From the NCBI RefSeq assembly GCF_024679095.1, contig NC_066513.1, positions 7,798,804-7,862,803 of the forward strand: a DNA stretch of 64,000 nt, written 5' to 3'. The DNA is from Eriocheir sinensis (Eukaryota > Arthropoda > Malacostraca > Decapoda > Varunidae). The translations under genes were made by a program, and so were the position numbers. Under the pieces are notes generated by a model. It was given only the letters and a program-made list of their open reading frames with translations. It made no database searches and was not told the origin of the DNA. Of the stretch, positions 1-11,998 are shown piece after piece. Position 1 is the stretch's first letter; every line of letters begins with the position of its first letter.

Positions 1-66
1 ACGATTGACTCCTTTAAAAACAAGCTCGACCGTCACTTCCTTGAACTTAATATTAACTAGAGTTGA
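1..66 (+). mobile_element. CR1-like LINE copy A, last codons of ORF2
   Basis: The first 60 bases are identical to 60141-60200, the last codons and stop of the reverse-transcriptase ORF in copy D of the same family (C-terminus KNKLDRHFLELNIN). The rest of the element lies left of the window. The copy continues at 6217 after an inserted I-clade LINE. Bases 55-66 (AACTAGAGTTGA) are one side of that insertion's target duplication. Confidence 0.85.
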
Positions 67-264
67 TTGATTGATTGATTTGGGATTTCCTTCGTGGCGC
101 CGCAACATCTTGGGTCATATGGCGCCGGAGTGCGTAATAAAATGGAAAGCAAATTAGTAAAATAACCTTAGTTTAGAAAAATCTATCCATGGACCAAAGT
201 ATGTTGAGGGGTATTAAAAAGTGTTCTAAAATGGTCCATTAGAATAACTTCAGAGTTTAAAAGA

Positions 265-3200
265 CTACAGGAGATGGAGAACGCCCACCTCCCGCAAATA
301 CCCCATGACGTCATATCCCGGGGTGAGCACCTTTTCCCCCAGCATTAGGGAGAGGGAAAAATTTCCATTTACATGACACCGGGAGAGGTACTGCTCACGC
401 AGGTCCTGCAGACTGGGGCACTCGACCAGCAAGTGCCGGACAGTCATGGGGACCAAGCAGTCGTCGCAGTAAGGCTGCACACCCCGAGACATGAGGAAGC
501 CTTGTGTGTAGCGTGTGTGACCCGTCCTCAGGCGGGCCAGAACGGTTTCCGTTTTGCGACACTTTATGTGGGAGTAAGACCACGGACGTCTTGCCCTGGT
601 CGTGACTTCCCCCATCTTGGTGGTGGCAGTCATATCCTCCCATCTGGCCTGGCACACGCTATCAGCGGTGGCTCGGATGTTAGGGTACAAGTCTTTGCAG
701 GGAAGTGGGCGAAGGTGAGGTGCAGCAGCAGGGACAGGCCGGGTAGCCGCCGCCTTGGCCAGCCGATCGGCCTGCTCGTTCCCCTGAACCCCTACATGGG
801 CCGGGACCCAGCAAAAGGCCACCCGACTACCTCGACGGTTTAATAAGTAAAGCCATTCTAAAATCGATAAAATAAGGGGATGACAGTAATCACGGGCCGC
901 TATAGCAGCCAGTGCGCTACTAGTTTCGCTATAAACAGTAAAGGAGTTCTGGGGGAGACTAAACATAATTTTGAGAGCTAGTAAGATAGCGGAAGTTTCA
1001 GCCGTAAAGACTGACGCCACTCTAGGAAGGCTAACGCCCCGGCAGAAGGTGGGAAAGACGACACTGAAGCCTGCTCCAGTGTCCGACTTAGACCCATCCG
1101 TATAGACGGGAACAGAGCCCTCGTGAGAAGAGAAGTGCTCTAAAAATAAGGACTGTGCTGCGTAACAGGGGAGGGAGCTCTTTTGGTCCGTTATAGGTCT
1201 ACACACTTCTACGCTGGGAAACTGCCAATAGCCCACCCTCGGGATGCGGTGGGGACAAACAGTGAATGGAGGAACTGCCCAGGCTGCCATAAGTGACTGC
1301 ACCCTATATCCAAAAGGTTTAGGGAAACTCGGCCGAGCGTCATACACGCGAGCGAGAATCTTGGGAGGCGGTAACACAAGGCACAGAATCTGGAAGGCGG
1401 TGAGTCCGATACCAGCATCTCAGCATTAAAGACCTCCGGCGCAGGTCCAAGGAATGCATGCCGGCATCCACTAACATACTAGCAATCGGACATGACCTAA
1501 AGGCTCCTGTTGCAAGACGGACCCCAGCATGATGCACAGAGTCCAACATACGGAGACGAGCATCCGACGCAGATGAATATATCTCGCACCCATACTCCAG
1601 TTTCGGAAGTATAAGTGATCTGTGCAACATGAGGAGGGTCTGGCGATCCGCACCCCAAGAGGTATGGGCTAAAACTCTAAGGAGGTTAATTGCCTTCAAA
1701 CAAGTTGCCTTAATATACCGGAGGTGATGGAACCAGGTCAGCCTTGCATCGAATATCAGCCAAAGAAATCGGGTCTCCTCCACACATGAGATTCTGCGAC
1801 CGTAGAAGTATAGGTCTGGGTCCGGGTGGACTCCATGAATACGGCAGAAGTGCATGGCCACAGTCTTAGTTTGGGAGAACCGAAAACCTTGAGTTTCAGC
1901 CCACGTGGATATCCTGTTAAGTGCCAGCTGTAATTTTCGTTCTATCAGTGACATCCTGGATCCAGAGACTGAGATGGACAGGTCATCGACATACAAACTC
2001 CCTCGGACTCCTTCTGGTAGTACACTAATAACGCTGTTGATGGCCACGGCGAAGAGAGTAACACTGAGAATACTCCTTGCGGCACACCATCTTCTAAAGA
2101 AGAGCATCAGAGTGCTTGTCTCCAACCCTCACCCTCAAGAAACGATTCGATAAAAACTGTTTGATAAAAATCGGAGCCGGCCACGAAGACCAAACTCATG
2201 GAGGTAAAGTAAGATGCCATGACGCCAGGCAGTGTCATACGCTTTTTCCAAATCAAAGAACACTGTAACTTGGTGTTGGTTGGAGGCGAAGGCCTCACAT
2301 ATAGATGACTCCAAAGATAGAAGGGCGTCTGAGGTGGATCGCATTTTGCGAAAACCATATTGTACTTGTGATAAAATATTCCCTTTCTCTAAGTACCACA
2401 TGAGCCGCCCATTCACCATCTTCTCCATAACCTTGCAAAGGCATGAAGTGAGTGATATGGGACGGTAATTTGTTGCCTGCCGGTGGTCCTTTCCAGGCTT
2501 AGGGATTGCAATAATAACGGCAACGCTCCAGGAAGACGGATAATCACCGGTATACCAAATTCTATTAAAAGAGACAATAAAAACATAAGTGATTCGTCAG
2601 GAATATGACGTAAAAAGGAGTATGGGATGTCATCGGGACCTGGTGACGAGTCATGGCACTGGTTTAGAGCTGAACGAAGTTCAAGACTAGAAAAAGGGGC
2701 ATTATACGACTCGCCGTTATTAGAAGCAAAACTGAGGCCAGCAGACTCCAAGCGCCGACGATGGCGTCCCGAAGGAGATGTAGTGTCTTTCCTAGATACA
2801 TTTGTAAAATGTTGGGCACGGACTTGAGCAACTGCAATAGTTGCGGACACGTACCTGCCGGCTTCTTCCAGGACCGGAGGGGCAGGGACGGTATATTTCC
2901 CAGAGATTTTCCTCACTCGTTTCCATACCTGCGCTAGGGACGTCTCCTTGTTTAGGGTGGATACGTATGCCTTCCACGAAGCACGACGGGCCTCTTTAAG
3001 GACCCGTCGGGCATGGGCACGCGCCCGTTTGAAGGCTTCTAAGTAATGTGGATCTCCACGATGTCGGCAGAGGCGTGAGAAAGAGGCTCGTATTGCATTA
3101 AAAGAAGCGGCGCACTCCGTGGTCCACAAAGGAATGGGACGTCTGGGAAAGTGACCAGACGTCTTTGGAACTGCTAATATGGCTGCCGAGTGTAGTAAGG

Positions 3201-3972
3201 TAGTAAAATATGCCACCGCTTCGCCAGTGCTGCTGAAGTCATCTAATGACCGTGCAGTGGAACTTAGCTGTTTGAAGAGTTGCCAGTCTGCTTTATCTAT
3301 ACGCCAGCGTGGGAGGCGAGTGCGTGGTTCGCCCTTGGCTGACGATAAAACAATAGGGAAGTGGTCACTTCCATGCAAGTTCGGTAAAACCTTCCAGTTG
3401 AAATCTAAAATAATATTAAAAGAACACAAAGACACATCGATAGCCGTAAAAATACCCGTTTGGCTATGGAAGTGCGTCATATCTCCAGAATTAAGAACTC
3501 CCAGTTCCTCATCTTCTACCACAGATGCCAGCATCACGCCTCGAGGGTTAGTGGTGCAGTCTCCCCACAGTGGATGACGGCCATTCACATCGCCTAGTAA
3601 GAGGAAAGGGGCAGGAAGATCAGCGATCAAGTTATCAAGATCCCTCCTCTCTACATGAGCGCTTGGAGGAAGGTATAAGCTGCAAACTGTGTACTGTCGT
3701 GGGAGAAAGAGCTGGATGCTGACCGCCTGGAAGGGAGCTGACAACCTTACGCGTGAGAAAGGGATATCACGGCGGACCAGTATGGCACTGCCGCCACGAT
3801 TCCCTTGGTCTTGTAGAGGATAAGAATATAAAATATGGTAACCAGGAGGCCCAAAAGGCGTACTTTCTCCTACCATGGTCTCCTGAATGCAAATGCATAC
3901 TGGGGAATAACGGGCTATAAGACTGAGCAACTCTTCCCAATTGGCACGCAGACCACGGCAGTTCCACTGCAC
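265..3972 (-). pseudogene. I-clade LINE ORF2: endonuclease, RT, RNase H (frameshifted)
   Basis: Reading from 3972 downward, an APE-type endonuclease comes first (MQWNCRGLRANWEE start block, LLGDVNGRHPLWG, GSDHFPI). Reverse transcriptase follows (SSPGPDD linker, QYGFRKMRSTSD, FFDLEKAYDTAW, and the catalytic YVDDL intact near 2000). RNase H lies at 265-1377, with VYTDGSKS, TAETSAI and NEQADRLAKA. The third RNase H acidic site reads VYSETSSAL, where Asp is usual, so Glu replaces it. The extreme C-terminus has a CDDC...H...C pattern. The frame changes near 2530, 2130 and 1360, so no single ORF remains. This polyprotein would nick target DNA, copy the element RNA and degrade the RNA strand. Confidence 0.88.
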
Positions 3973-3986
3973 GATATTGAAGATGA

Positions 3987-5425
3987 TTACTTAGTGAGGT
4001 GCTTTGGGGCTCTTCCGGAGAGGAATCGCCCTGCACCTACTGGGTTCCTTTTAAAGGGGCCATCACCCTTCATTAAAGGACCCTTGGTCCGAGCTGTAGC
4101 TGGTTGCGAGACCATATGTACCGCAGACCGATTGGCAGGCTGGGGGCATTCAACTACCCTCCTGCCCGCGACTGCTGCCGGCGTCTTCCCTCTCCCGCCT
4201 CTCCCAACCGTCCGCCACTCTGAGGTAGCAGCAGAGGAGGAGGAAGCAGAGGAGGTCCCCGGAGAAGACTCTCCGGAGGTTGAGGCCACGGGCGCCGGCA
4301 GCGACGCACCGCAAGCCTGAGCACCAGCAGACTCCGGCCCACAGACAGCCGGAGCAGCTGGCGCAGGGGCGGCCGGGGTACCTCCGGCGATCCTACAACT
4401 GGCGCCGGAGTTTGCAGCTTGGTAGGGGGAGTCTCATCGAGAGACTCCTCACTGCGTGAACGTTTCTGTTGTTGTGGCTCTGTTCGGAGCGGGACACGAT
4501 TTGGTGTGATTTCAGGTAAAGGCGTCGACACAGAAACGACGGGAGCTGCAGAGCACGACATATCCTGGGAGGTTTTGAGACGGCGTTGAGCGTGTGACTG
4601 GAGAACTGAGGCATAGGTTCTACCAGGACTAGACAGCCTGGTAAGGGCGAGTCGCTTTGCCTCTACAAAAGACAATTTCTCTTTATTTCGAATGGTAAGC
4701 ACCTCTCTCTCAAATCTAAGGCGATCACACTCTTTCGATGAAGCTGGATGGGGCTCGGCACAGTGGTAGCACCGAACAGGGCCTGGGCACTCCTCACCAT
4801 GGTCATCCCTACCGCAGGTGACGCATACTTTAGGGAGACCATTCTGCAGGCGGCGGCATGTCCGAGTCACATGTCCATATAACTGGCAATGGAAACAACG
4901 TCTGGGGTTTGGGACATATGGTTTCACGTGGAGGTTTAACCATGCCAATTTTACAGTTCTAGGGAGCTCTAGCCGATTAAAAGTTATGAATAGTGTGGGT
5001 GTGGGTGTCAGTGCTCCTTCTTCTTTCTTGTGGACACGCCTCACCGCAACAACGTCATACTCCTCGAGTTCCTTAACCAGGCGCTCCTCCGAGTAACGAA
5101 GGAGGTCTCTTGAAAATACCACGCCGCGCGATTGGTTCATGGTAGCATGGGGGGCACATGATACTGCAGCCCGGGAACTGAGGTGAGGGCACGGAGTCTT
5201 TCACTCTTCAGGAGAAGAGACTTCCACAAGAAGGCTGCCATCTCCCTGCGGAAGCATCTTCGGCTCTCTGCCGCAAGTCTTGACAAGTTCACGGTGGACT
5301 TCGAAAATGTCGAGATCATTAACAGATCGACCATCTAGGGACTTTACGGTGATGTATTTGTCATAGGATACAGATTCAAATAGACCGGGCAGGACCTCAA
5401 CTTGAGAACTCTGCGAGACTGGCAC
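3987..5425 (-). pseudogene. I-clade LINE ORF1 gag-like RNA-binding protein (frameshifted)
   Basis: The start is taken at 5425 (MPVSQSSQVEVLPG), the first Met of the conserved block. Frame changes fall near 5204, 5140 and 4290. The order is an N-terminal RRM-like region, then Cys-rich zinc knuckles (RRCFHCQLYGHVTRTCRR, CVTCGRDDHGEECPG, CYHCAEPHPASSKEC), then a Pro/Ser-rich tail ending in EWRTVGRGGRGK. ORF1 proteins of this type bind the element RNA as a ribonucleoprotein. It lies directly upstream of ORF2, with about 15 bp between them. Confidence 0.82.
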
Positions 5426-6216
5426 ATTCTTTGGTCCCTGCTTCCGGCTCTTGGTCCGGGAGCCACCGTCTGGGGATTAAGAAAGAAGAGGCAGATGCTG
5501 CCCTTTAGTGCCACTCGGAGCCTGAAACGGCTCCAGGGTGGCGATGAGGAAGGCCGAGAAGAGGTTTCGGGGACTGTCGGAGGTCAGGTAGGGATGTAGG
5601 CCGAGGTAAATTCGGGGATTTAGATGCCATAAAAGGTGACAATTATTTCACTTCCCCACCCCCCCACCCACCACGGAGCCCAACATGGGGAGGCTAATGC
5701 TGGAGCAACAGCTCACAGCAGCCTCAGGGGTAGTGGGGGAAGTATACGTGGCAGCTGCCTGGTGTGAGGCGGCAGCCGCGGGACCATTGCGGTGCCCACC
5801 AGACAACAGCCACTTGACCCTAGCCAACGCATGACCAGCCGATTGATAGAGCGGGGCCACACAAGACCACCCGTCTTACCCCAACCCTCCCGCCAAAGGA
5901 GCGTGTTGTCCACCGAAGGGAACTACACCCTGCCCCGCGGTGGACTCAACTCCCAGACGAGAGGGCGCGGGGAGTGTACGGGACGCCACGCACGGCAAAC
6001 ACGTGGGGAGGCTCAGCCATGCCCTTGATGGTAGTCGGGCAGGCACATACGTCACCACTGGTAAGCCTCCATTACCAGTAGTGACGGGGGAGTGTTTAGT
6101 CCACTCTGGCCGACAAACAGCAAGCCCTACAGAGGTGGACGGACCACCTAAGTAGGTGGTGCTGCCGACCAGGCTTCAAGCCCCGCTACCACGGCAAGGA
6201 ACTCCCCTCAGCGGGG
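5426..6216 (-). other. 5' UTR of the I-clade LINE with a terminal hairpin
   Basis: About 790 bp of GC-rich sequence lies upstream of ORF1. The first 36 bases of the element (6181-6216) begin and end with complementary 7-mers (CCCCGCT and AGCGGGG), so the 5' end of the RNA could fold into a stem-loop. No ORF here looks real. LINE promoters are internal and this segment is where one would lie; no motif proves it. Confidence 0.55.
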
Positions 6217-6228
6217 AACTAGAGTTGA
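6217..6228. repeat. Target-site duplication of the I-clade LINE
   Basis: AACTAGAGTTGA here matches 55-66 exactly. Uninterrupted copies (60195-60206) have this 12-mer once, which shows that it was duplicated on insertion. Confidence 0.93.
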
Positions 6229-6351
6229 AATGCAACGTTTTGGAGCCTTCTGATGAATGTAAAATCACTTAGGTTTAAGGACAGACCACCTAGTCTGGAC
6301 CATGGGGTCTGTGTGGTCTGATTTTCTATGTAATTCTATGTTACTCTATGT

Positions 6352-6354
<3 letters not shown>
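6229..6354 (+). mobile_element. CR1-like LINE copy A, 3' UTR
   Basis: This continues copy A after the I-clade insertion. It matches 60207-60331 with only about three differences and matches copy C (55200-55315) less closely. It ends in imperfect repeats of CTATGTAATT type, as CR1 elements end in short tandem repeats, and then runs straight into (CT)n. Confidence 0.85.

Positions 6355-6427
<73 letters not shown>
6355..6427. repeat. (CT)n microsatellite between two LINE copies
   Basis: About 72 bp of near-perfect CT dinucleotides separate the 3' end of copy A from the 5' end of copy B. The matching tract at 60332-60369 has about half this length. Confidence 0.95.
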
Positions 6428-6431
<4 letters not shown>

Positions 6432-7212
6432 CGCGGCCTCATCGCCTGACCTGACGTTAAAGCTAACCTCACTTTTATTTTCGTTTGTTTTCCCAGATTC
6501 ATAGACAAATGGCGCTCAAGAAATGCTCATCGTGCTACTAAAAAAATTAAACCCATTTGTAAGATTTGCATGATTTGCCTGATGAGATAGCAAATGGAAA
6601 CCAGTCTTCTTGAGCAGGACGAGAGGCTGCAAGCTGGCCAGAAGATCATTGAATTAACCCATACTGTTGAAACCTTGCAAGAATTTCTCCAATGCAACAT
6701 CGCCGTACCTGCTACCACTGTCGCCCCATCACCCGCCACGCCTGCTCTTCTGGTCCCGCCACTAAACTGAAGGTGTCTTGGCACAGGGGAGTTGCTTTAA
6801 CAGATTTGCAATACTAGAAGAGGAGGAAGAGGAGCAGAGCACTTTCTTGGTTGGAGACTCTATGATTTGCCAACAGGTAGTTGAATTCTGTGAAATAATC
6901 CCCCGTCGTAGGCGTAAATATTGTTATCCTGGAGCTGGAGTTGACGACATCACAGCTGCCCTGGACGAGGTCTCCGCTGAGGCTTCTCATGACTCTTTTT
7001 GTTCTCCTTGCAGGTACGAACGACGTCTGCAAGACCCGGTCGGAGGAACTGCTGGATAAGTACCGTAGGCTTATCCAGAAGTACAAGACTAAATCCCCTA
7101 GTATTGTAATTTCAGGAATCCTTCCTCGAATGTCGTAGGAGAACGACTCTTTCAGCATGGCCTTCTGCCTTAACAACCGGTTACAGACTTTGCAGGGAGC
7201 TTGACGTCGAAT
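6428..7212 (+). pseudogene. CR1-like LINE copy B: 5' region with esterase-type ORF1
   Basis: This begins at the same base as copy E (60370), so TTGTGCGCGGCC probably marks the true 5' end of the family. The ATG at about 6509 opens a Cys-rich start (CSSCY, then KICMICL in another frame), followed by a predicted helical segment. Further on come SGNH-hydrolase blocks: FLVGDSMI (block I, Ser), LLAGTNDVC (block III) and SPSIVISGILPRMS. CR1-clade ORF1 proteins are known to carry such an esterase domain. A stop after CSSCY and a frame change near 7000 break the gene. Homology to copy E ends abruptly at 7212, before the final esterase block, so this copy is truncated at its 3' side, which ordinary LINE truncation does not produce. 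Confidence 0.8.
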
Positions 7213-7794
7213 GCCATTTGTGACTTCAACCTCAGCATAATTGGCCTATTTTTCCCTTCCTCATATTTTCCTTGTCTTGTCACCTCGTCCACATCCTTTG
7301 TCAGCCTTCCGGCTTGCATTATTCGGAACTGTATACTAGCTCGGTCCCATACCCACAATCAGCCAATCAACAGTCAGATGAGTCAGCCAGACCGAGCCAG
7401 TCACGACGCAGGAAGGGCTTGGACAATGACGTCATAGTTTCTATGTAACAAATATATGAAATCAATATATTGTTGCCTTATTATGAACAACAGTGTGTGA
7501 GTGGCAAAAGTCCAAAAAGGAGTAGTAGAAAAATACTTTTTAATGCATTTCCTTAAGGTGGAAAGTCATTTTTACGGTTGAAAAAAAAATTTTTTTTTGA
7601 AAATTTCCATATGAACTTGCGCGGCTCGTGCGGAGGTACTGCGCCGCACTGCCAAGCGTTAGGGCGTCATGGTGGCCTTTAATTAAATACCTACTACCCT
7701 ACGCACGGGGGATTTAAATATATATACTGTCACTTCTCTTTGTGTATCTTCTATTTGCATCCTCTTTTTCCGATTTTTTTCGTGATTATATGTA
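7213..7794. other. No gene recognised
   Basis: This stretch follows the break in copy B. The part to about 7480 ends in an AT-rich run (AATATATTGTTGCC) and could be a retroviral-type LTR remnant, but no paired repeat is visible. 7580-7605 holds facing A and T runs. I see no credible coding segment. Confidence 0.4.
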
Positions 7795-10700
7795 ATTATG
7801 GTATGATAGTCTCTCCACATCTCCACGCGAGAAGAGTGAGTGAGTAGCGGGGAGGCAGATGGATTTTGCATTGGCATTTGATCACATCTTAATCAAATCT
7901 CTGGTTGCTGGGTCACTTTCACCGACAGCAGGAATTGGAATACCATCTTGTATCCTCCACCCAAACTGCGTGATGTTCATGGAATAATCTGGTGGAGAAT
8001 GCTGATCAACCGCCTTTCAGAGTATCATCTGCAAATGGGCTCTCAATCCATGGAGTAGCAGACTTGGAGAAGTGGGAGGTTATGCTTTTACTTTCGGACT
8101 CTTCTTGTTTTTGGTATATATTCGGAATCGTGCGGCTTCCATTGATGTCTCTGGTACCTGGCCGTATAATTAAACAAAGAAAGGCTTGACTGCGTTCATG
8201 AGATCTGCTCTTGAAATGTCCACCTTTCCAAGAACGTCATCCAGACCTCGAAAGTCACCCGCAAGCATGGTGTTCAGTGCTGTGATTTTGCCTTTATCGT
8301 GAGGATAAGATGTTGTATCACATCCACTGAGCGCATGCATGCCAAGCAGTTGCAAAGACTTGTTCACCAAATGGTTGCAGGTAGCATTGATGTCCAGCAC
8401 AGATCTGTCCCATCGTTCCATCTGGACTTTGCAATCCAACTCTAGCCGGTACACCCAGTATACCAAAAGGATGAAGACATCTGTGTCATCGCTTATAACT
8501 CGGATAACCTCAGTTCTGCACCTGGCAGCTTCAAGAACGTACGAGACAATGTGATGTCTGCCTCATCATGCTTAAAAGCACTGTGCTCTTTGACTATCAA
8601 ATGTCGTGTTCTCGCCCAGGTTAAAAGAAAACAGCACACTGACCAGCCTTCGTTTGTTGATTTTGCTTTTGAGCAAAACGTCTCTCTTGGGAAGACTGTT
8701 TGTGATGTTGAGCTCGAATTCAATGGGCTCAACCCCAACTCGTCGTTTTCGCTCATGATCTTTTGCAGATCCGTCTTCATATTTATCAAAAACGACAACC
8801 TTTTCACACCCAACAGGGTACTGAGCCAGACAGTGTTTGATAGATTCTATCAAATCAGATGGGCTCCCTCTTTGCGGCCACACAATGTGATACAACGATG
8901 TTCGAGGAGTCATGTCAACTGTACCGAGACGTTGGACTAGCTTGGATTTGTTCGATTTTCTCAGGCAGCCATATTCGTCGATGAGCGATGGTGGTACGCC
9001 ACACATCTCGTAGTTGAAGAGTGCCTCAAGACGTAGGTCCCTGCGCTGTCCAATTAACAGTAAACGCAGGAATAAGTTCTCAAGATCAATCACTGGTTTG
9101 CTGGTCATGTTCCTTGAACGTTTTTTTGGCTTCATAGTCTTTATGGGACTGCTGATGGAATTGTGTAATCCATCTGGTAGTCCAGAGATGAGGTTTTGCT
9201 GCATCTGCTCTCCAACAAATTGTGCAGGTCACGTTTACTTCAGAAGAAGCCATTTGCCCAGTAACTGGGTTGTAGAGCTGTGCACGATGATCTTCGAGTG
9301 GATGTGGTTACTTTTTCACCTCTGCCAAAATCTTGTTGCGATCATCTGCATCCAGCAATCTTCGATGTCTCAACTCCTCCTTGTGCTGTTTTTGAGGTGT
9401 ATTCGTACGATTCTCCCCATAGATATGATCTATACGGTCAGAAACATGTACAGAAATGGGAAATGAATCAATCCATTCCGACACAAGCTCCGAGGACAAT
9501 GTCATACCCTTAAGGGCACCCTTGCCAATCTTCATAGCTGTTTGTTCACCAAACTGGTCTGCAGATACCGCATTCCAGTACCCTTCCTGATGCCGACAAA
9601 CAAAACTACCAGAAAGAAGATCATTTTTGGCCTCGTCAGGAAGATCTCTGAGCTCGAGAAGATACTGTGTTAGGTATCTTGCGTACTGCGAGTGCCCAGC
9701 TGCAAAAAAAGTACTTCATCATGCGTTGCAGAGTCAATTGCCGGAGATGGTACTTCCCTTCACGTTCTGAACGCTCAAACTGATGGACTAGGAGAGTGGG
9801 AATGAGGAAATTGTCAACCCAATGCTGACCAGTAGGATGCACTGGAACGGCTTCCAAGTACTCTGCTAACTGTTCGAAGGTCTTCAAGCCTGTTGCCAAA
9901 AATCGATGTAACAATGCAGCTGAGACACTCCGAAAAGCCCGGAGTGCTTTCGCCCAATCCTTGTCATTGAAGAAGCCAGTCAGCCCACCATATGCTGATG
10001 CCACATACACTTCAAGACCTGAACCTTTCATCAGCTTTTCAATACAGCCAACGAAGGACTGAATGATGTGCGTACCTCCAGGATGAACTATTACATCTTG
10101 GAACTGATCTGGCTGATTCCAGCAAACAACTGCATATCGATGGAAATGTATACATATGTCATTCCCATGTCACGCATTGATTGCTGCATGTAAGTCAAAG
10201 TTGTGAGGACCATGTCCGGATGAGCCGGAGGTGTATCGATCAGAGGACTGAGCATGTAGATGCTGGCAGGGCGGAGAGCACCATTATCTCTAGTCCACTG
10301 ATTGTTAAAGCCATTCCATTCCATGGCATCTTGTCCTTGGCTTAGACTGTTCAGCCACTGGGCATCCATTTCTTGGGCAGCAACAAGATTGGACTATCTT
10401 GCACATGCATCGGTGTAAGCTATACCGTTAGTCTTACTTGCCACAATAAGAGGAGGTGTGACCTTCTTTGACCCGGTGGAGTGAAGTTGAACAGATCTGT
10501 TTGTACCAACCGTTTTAGCCTGTTTAGATGAGAGACGGGGTATTTCAAGTTTTCTAAGCCCAGGATATGCTTGCCCAACCTCTAGAATTCCAGCTGGATG
10601 AAACTGAAATTCTGTTTCCATGGTATGGGTCTCTCGCCGACCATTGGATGTTGATACCAGAAGGTCAAAGTTGTCGTACCAACCAAACACAAGGCCAACA

Positions 10701-11998
10701 GTTCGAAATAATCCCATGAGTTGGTGAAGTGTCTGAACATTTTCACTCACAAATTTGGCTGCGGATTTTCTATATCTAAGGACTTCCTCATACGAGGCGG
10801 TGTAGCCATGTGCATGCAGGGTTTTTAGGTCACTGCTGCCAAACTTATGATGGAGTTTCACTCCGAGGCCTAGAGTTATTTGATTGTTTGATTTGGTGAT
10901 GTGGCTTTGGATGGATTGAGAGACTTATTGATGCCTTCTTAGTTTCTCCATCGGACTCTAGTTTTGAGACCAACCTGAGCAATGTGGCACTTGTCTGTTC
11001 TTTGGTTTTTGTGAAGGTAAATTCACCAAGGTCGTACGTGTTTTTGTTTGGTGCGATTGCACGGGCTCCAGTTTGGATCTTTCTCACCAATAGATCTTCT
11101 CGATCTTCATCAGCCGTTTCTGTATTTGCAATTTTGAAGAGCTTCCCCATATGTTCTTGAAACCCAACAATAGATGCACATCCCTCAATGTTCAGTACTA
11201 TTACTGAATCACCTACTAATAAATGTGCCACAGGCCTAGTAAACATCTGTCTTTGCGTCAGTTTACCACCGAAATTGGAATACATTTCATAAAGTTCCAA
11301 TGATGTCAAAGTTGAATGCTTCCGATTTTCAATCATTTCCTGAATAACTGATTGCATCGCATTGTCTTCAAGCATCGTAGTGTTGCCGCAACGAGCAGGA
11401 ATCTTCCTGAACTTGTCATAGCATCGTTTATGATATTGCGCCTCAGCAACTCCAAGACCATGAACTCCATGACATCGAATTGAAACCTCTCTGCCCCATT
11501 CATTCACGATCGAGACAATAATCTAAAACTGTTGACTTGAGAGGACGAGCACCTGAAAGTCCCTTTCTTTCACACCGTAAGACCTTGTCCCATCGGTCGG
11601 GATGCTTAGGATCTACGTAATGCCAAACATGGCAGAGCACATACCAAACACTGCTGCTTGAAATCGAAATTTACCACCTGGGACCTTCTGATTCTACCAC
11701 TCGGGGGTTCACACTCATTGCTTGACAAATCATCTTTTCGTTTCCTTGCCAAAAAATTTCCAACATGTCTCGAAGTGTACGAATAGTAACACCTCTTGTG
11801 GAGTTGGAGGGAAACGTCATCACCTTCCATGCCTACAACACCCTGTATCCTTGTTTTCTTTTCATCATCGTTCCGGTCTGTTGCTGATTCTAAAAGTTTT
11901 CGAACGGCTTGGACCTTAAATGTTAGAAGGGGCCCTGACTTTTCACAGGACGGCAGAAAGCAGCTCCTTGTTGCCATGTTGACTTGCACTGACTGCAC
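7795..11998 (-). pseudogene. Large unrecognised repetitive gene family, broken copy
   Basis: Minus-strand segments follow in order with frame changes between them: 11998-11606 (paired Cys and an HKRCYYSYTS block), 11507-10845 (QYHKRCYDKF), 10861-10394 (LHHKFGSSDLKTLHAHGY, SYEEV), 10369-10091 (WNGFNNQW, SPLIDTPP), 10031-9308 (QLAEYLEAVP, SGSFVCRHQEGYWNAVSADQ), 9204-8493 (VVFDKYEDGSAKDHERKRR), 8466-8170 (GMHALSGCDTTSYPHDKGK) and a C-terminal part to about 7795 (RAHLQ, QFGWRIQDGIPIP, IKCQCK). From memory, proteins with this block order recur as multi-copy uncharacterised genes in cnidarians and crustaceans; I know of no assigned function. At least eight frameshifts or stops mean this copy is dead. 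No terminal repeats were found, so how it spreads is unknown. One transcription unit of about 1300 codons is the simplest reading. Confidence 0.65.

Larger units (their letters stand above)
67..6216 (-). mobile_element. Complete I-clade non-LTR retrotransposon (RNase H-bearing LINE)
   Basis: This 6150-bp element runs 5' to 3' on the minus strand. It has a 5' UTR, an ORF1 with zinc knuckles, and an ORF2 with endonuclease, reverse transcriptase, RNase H and a C-terminal Cys/His segment; that architecture is known for the I group. It ends in a short tandem tetranucleotide tail (ATCA units on the minus strand, 61-80), as I elements end in simple repeats. The 12-bp sequence AACTAGAGTTGA flanks it at 55-66 and 6217-6228, and the host CR1 copy resumes exactly after it, so both ends are defined. 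Each ORF carries a few frameshifts, so the copy is dead but fairly young. Confidence 0.9.

Noticed and set aside
373..843. A 156-codon + ORF opposite the RNase H region.
   Set aside because: It is antisense to the I-clade ORF2 and lacks any domain pattern. The minus frame carries clear RNase H motifs.
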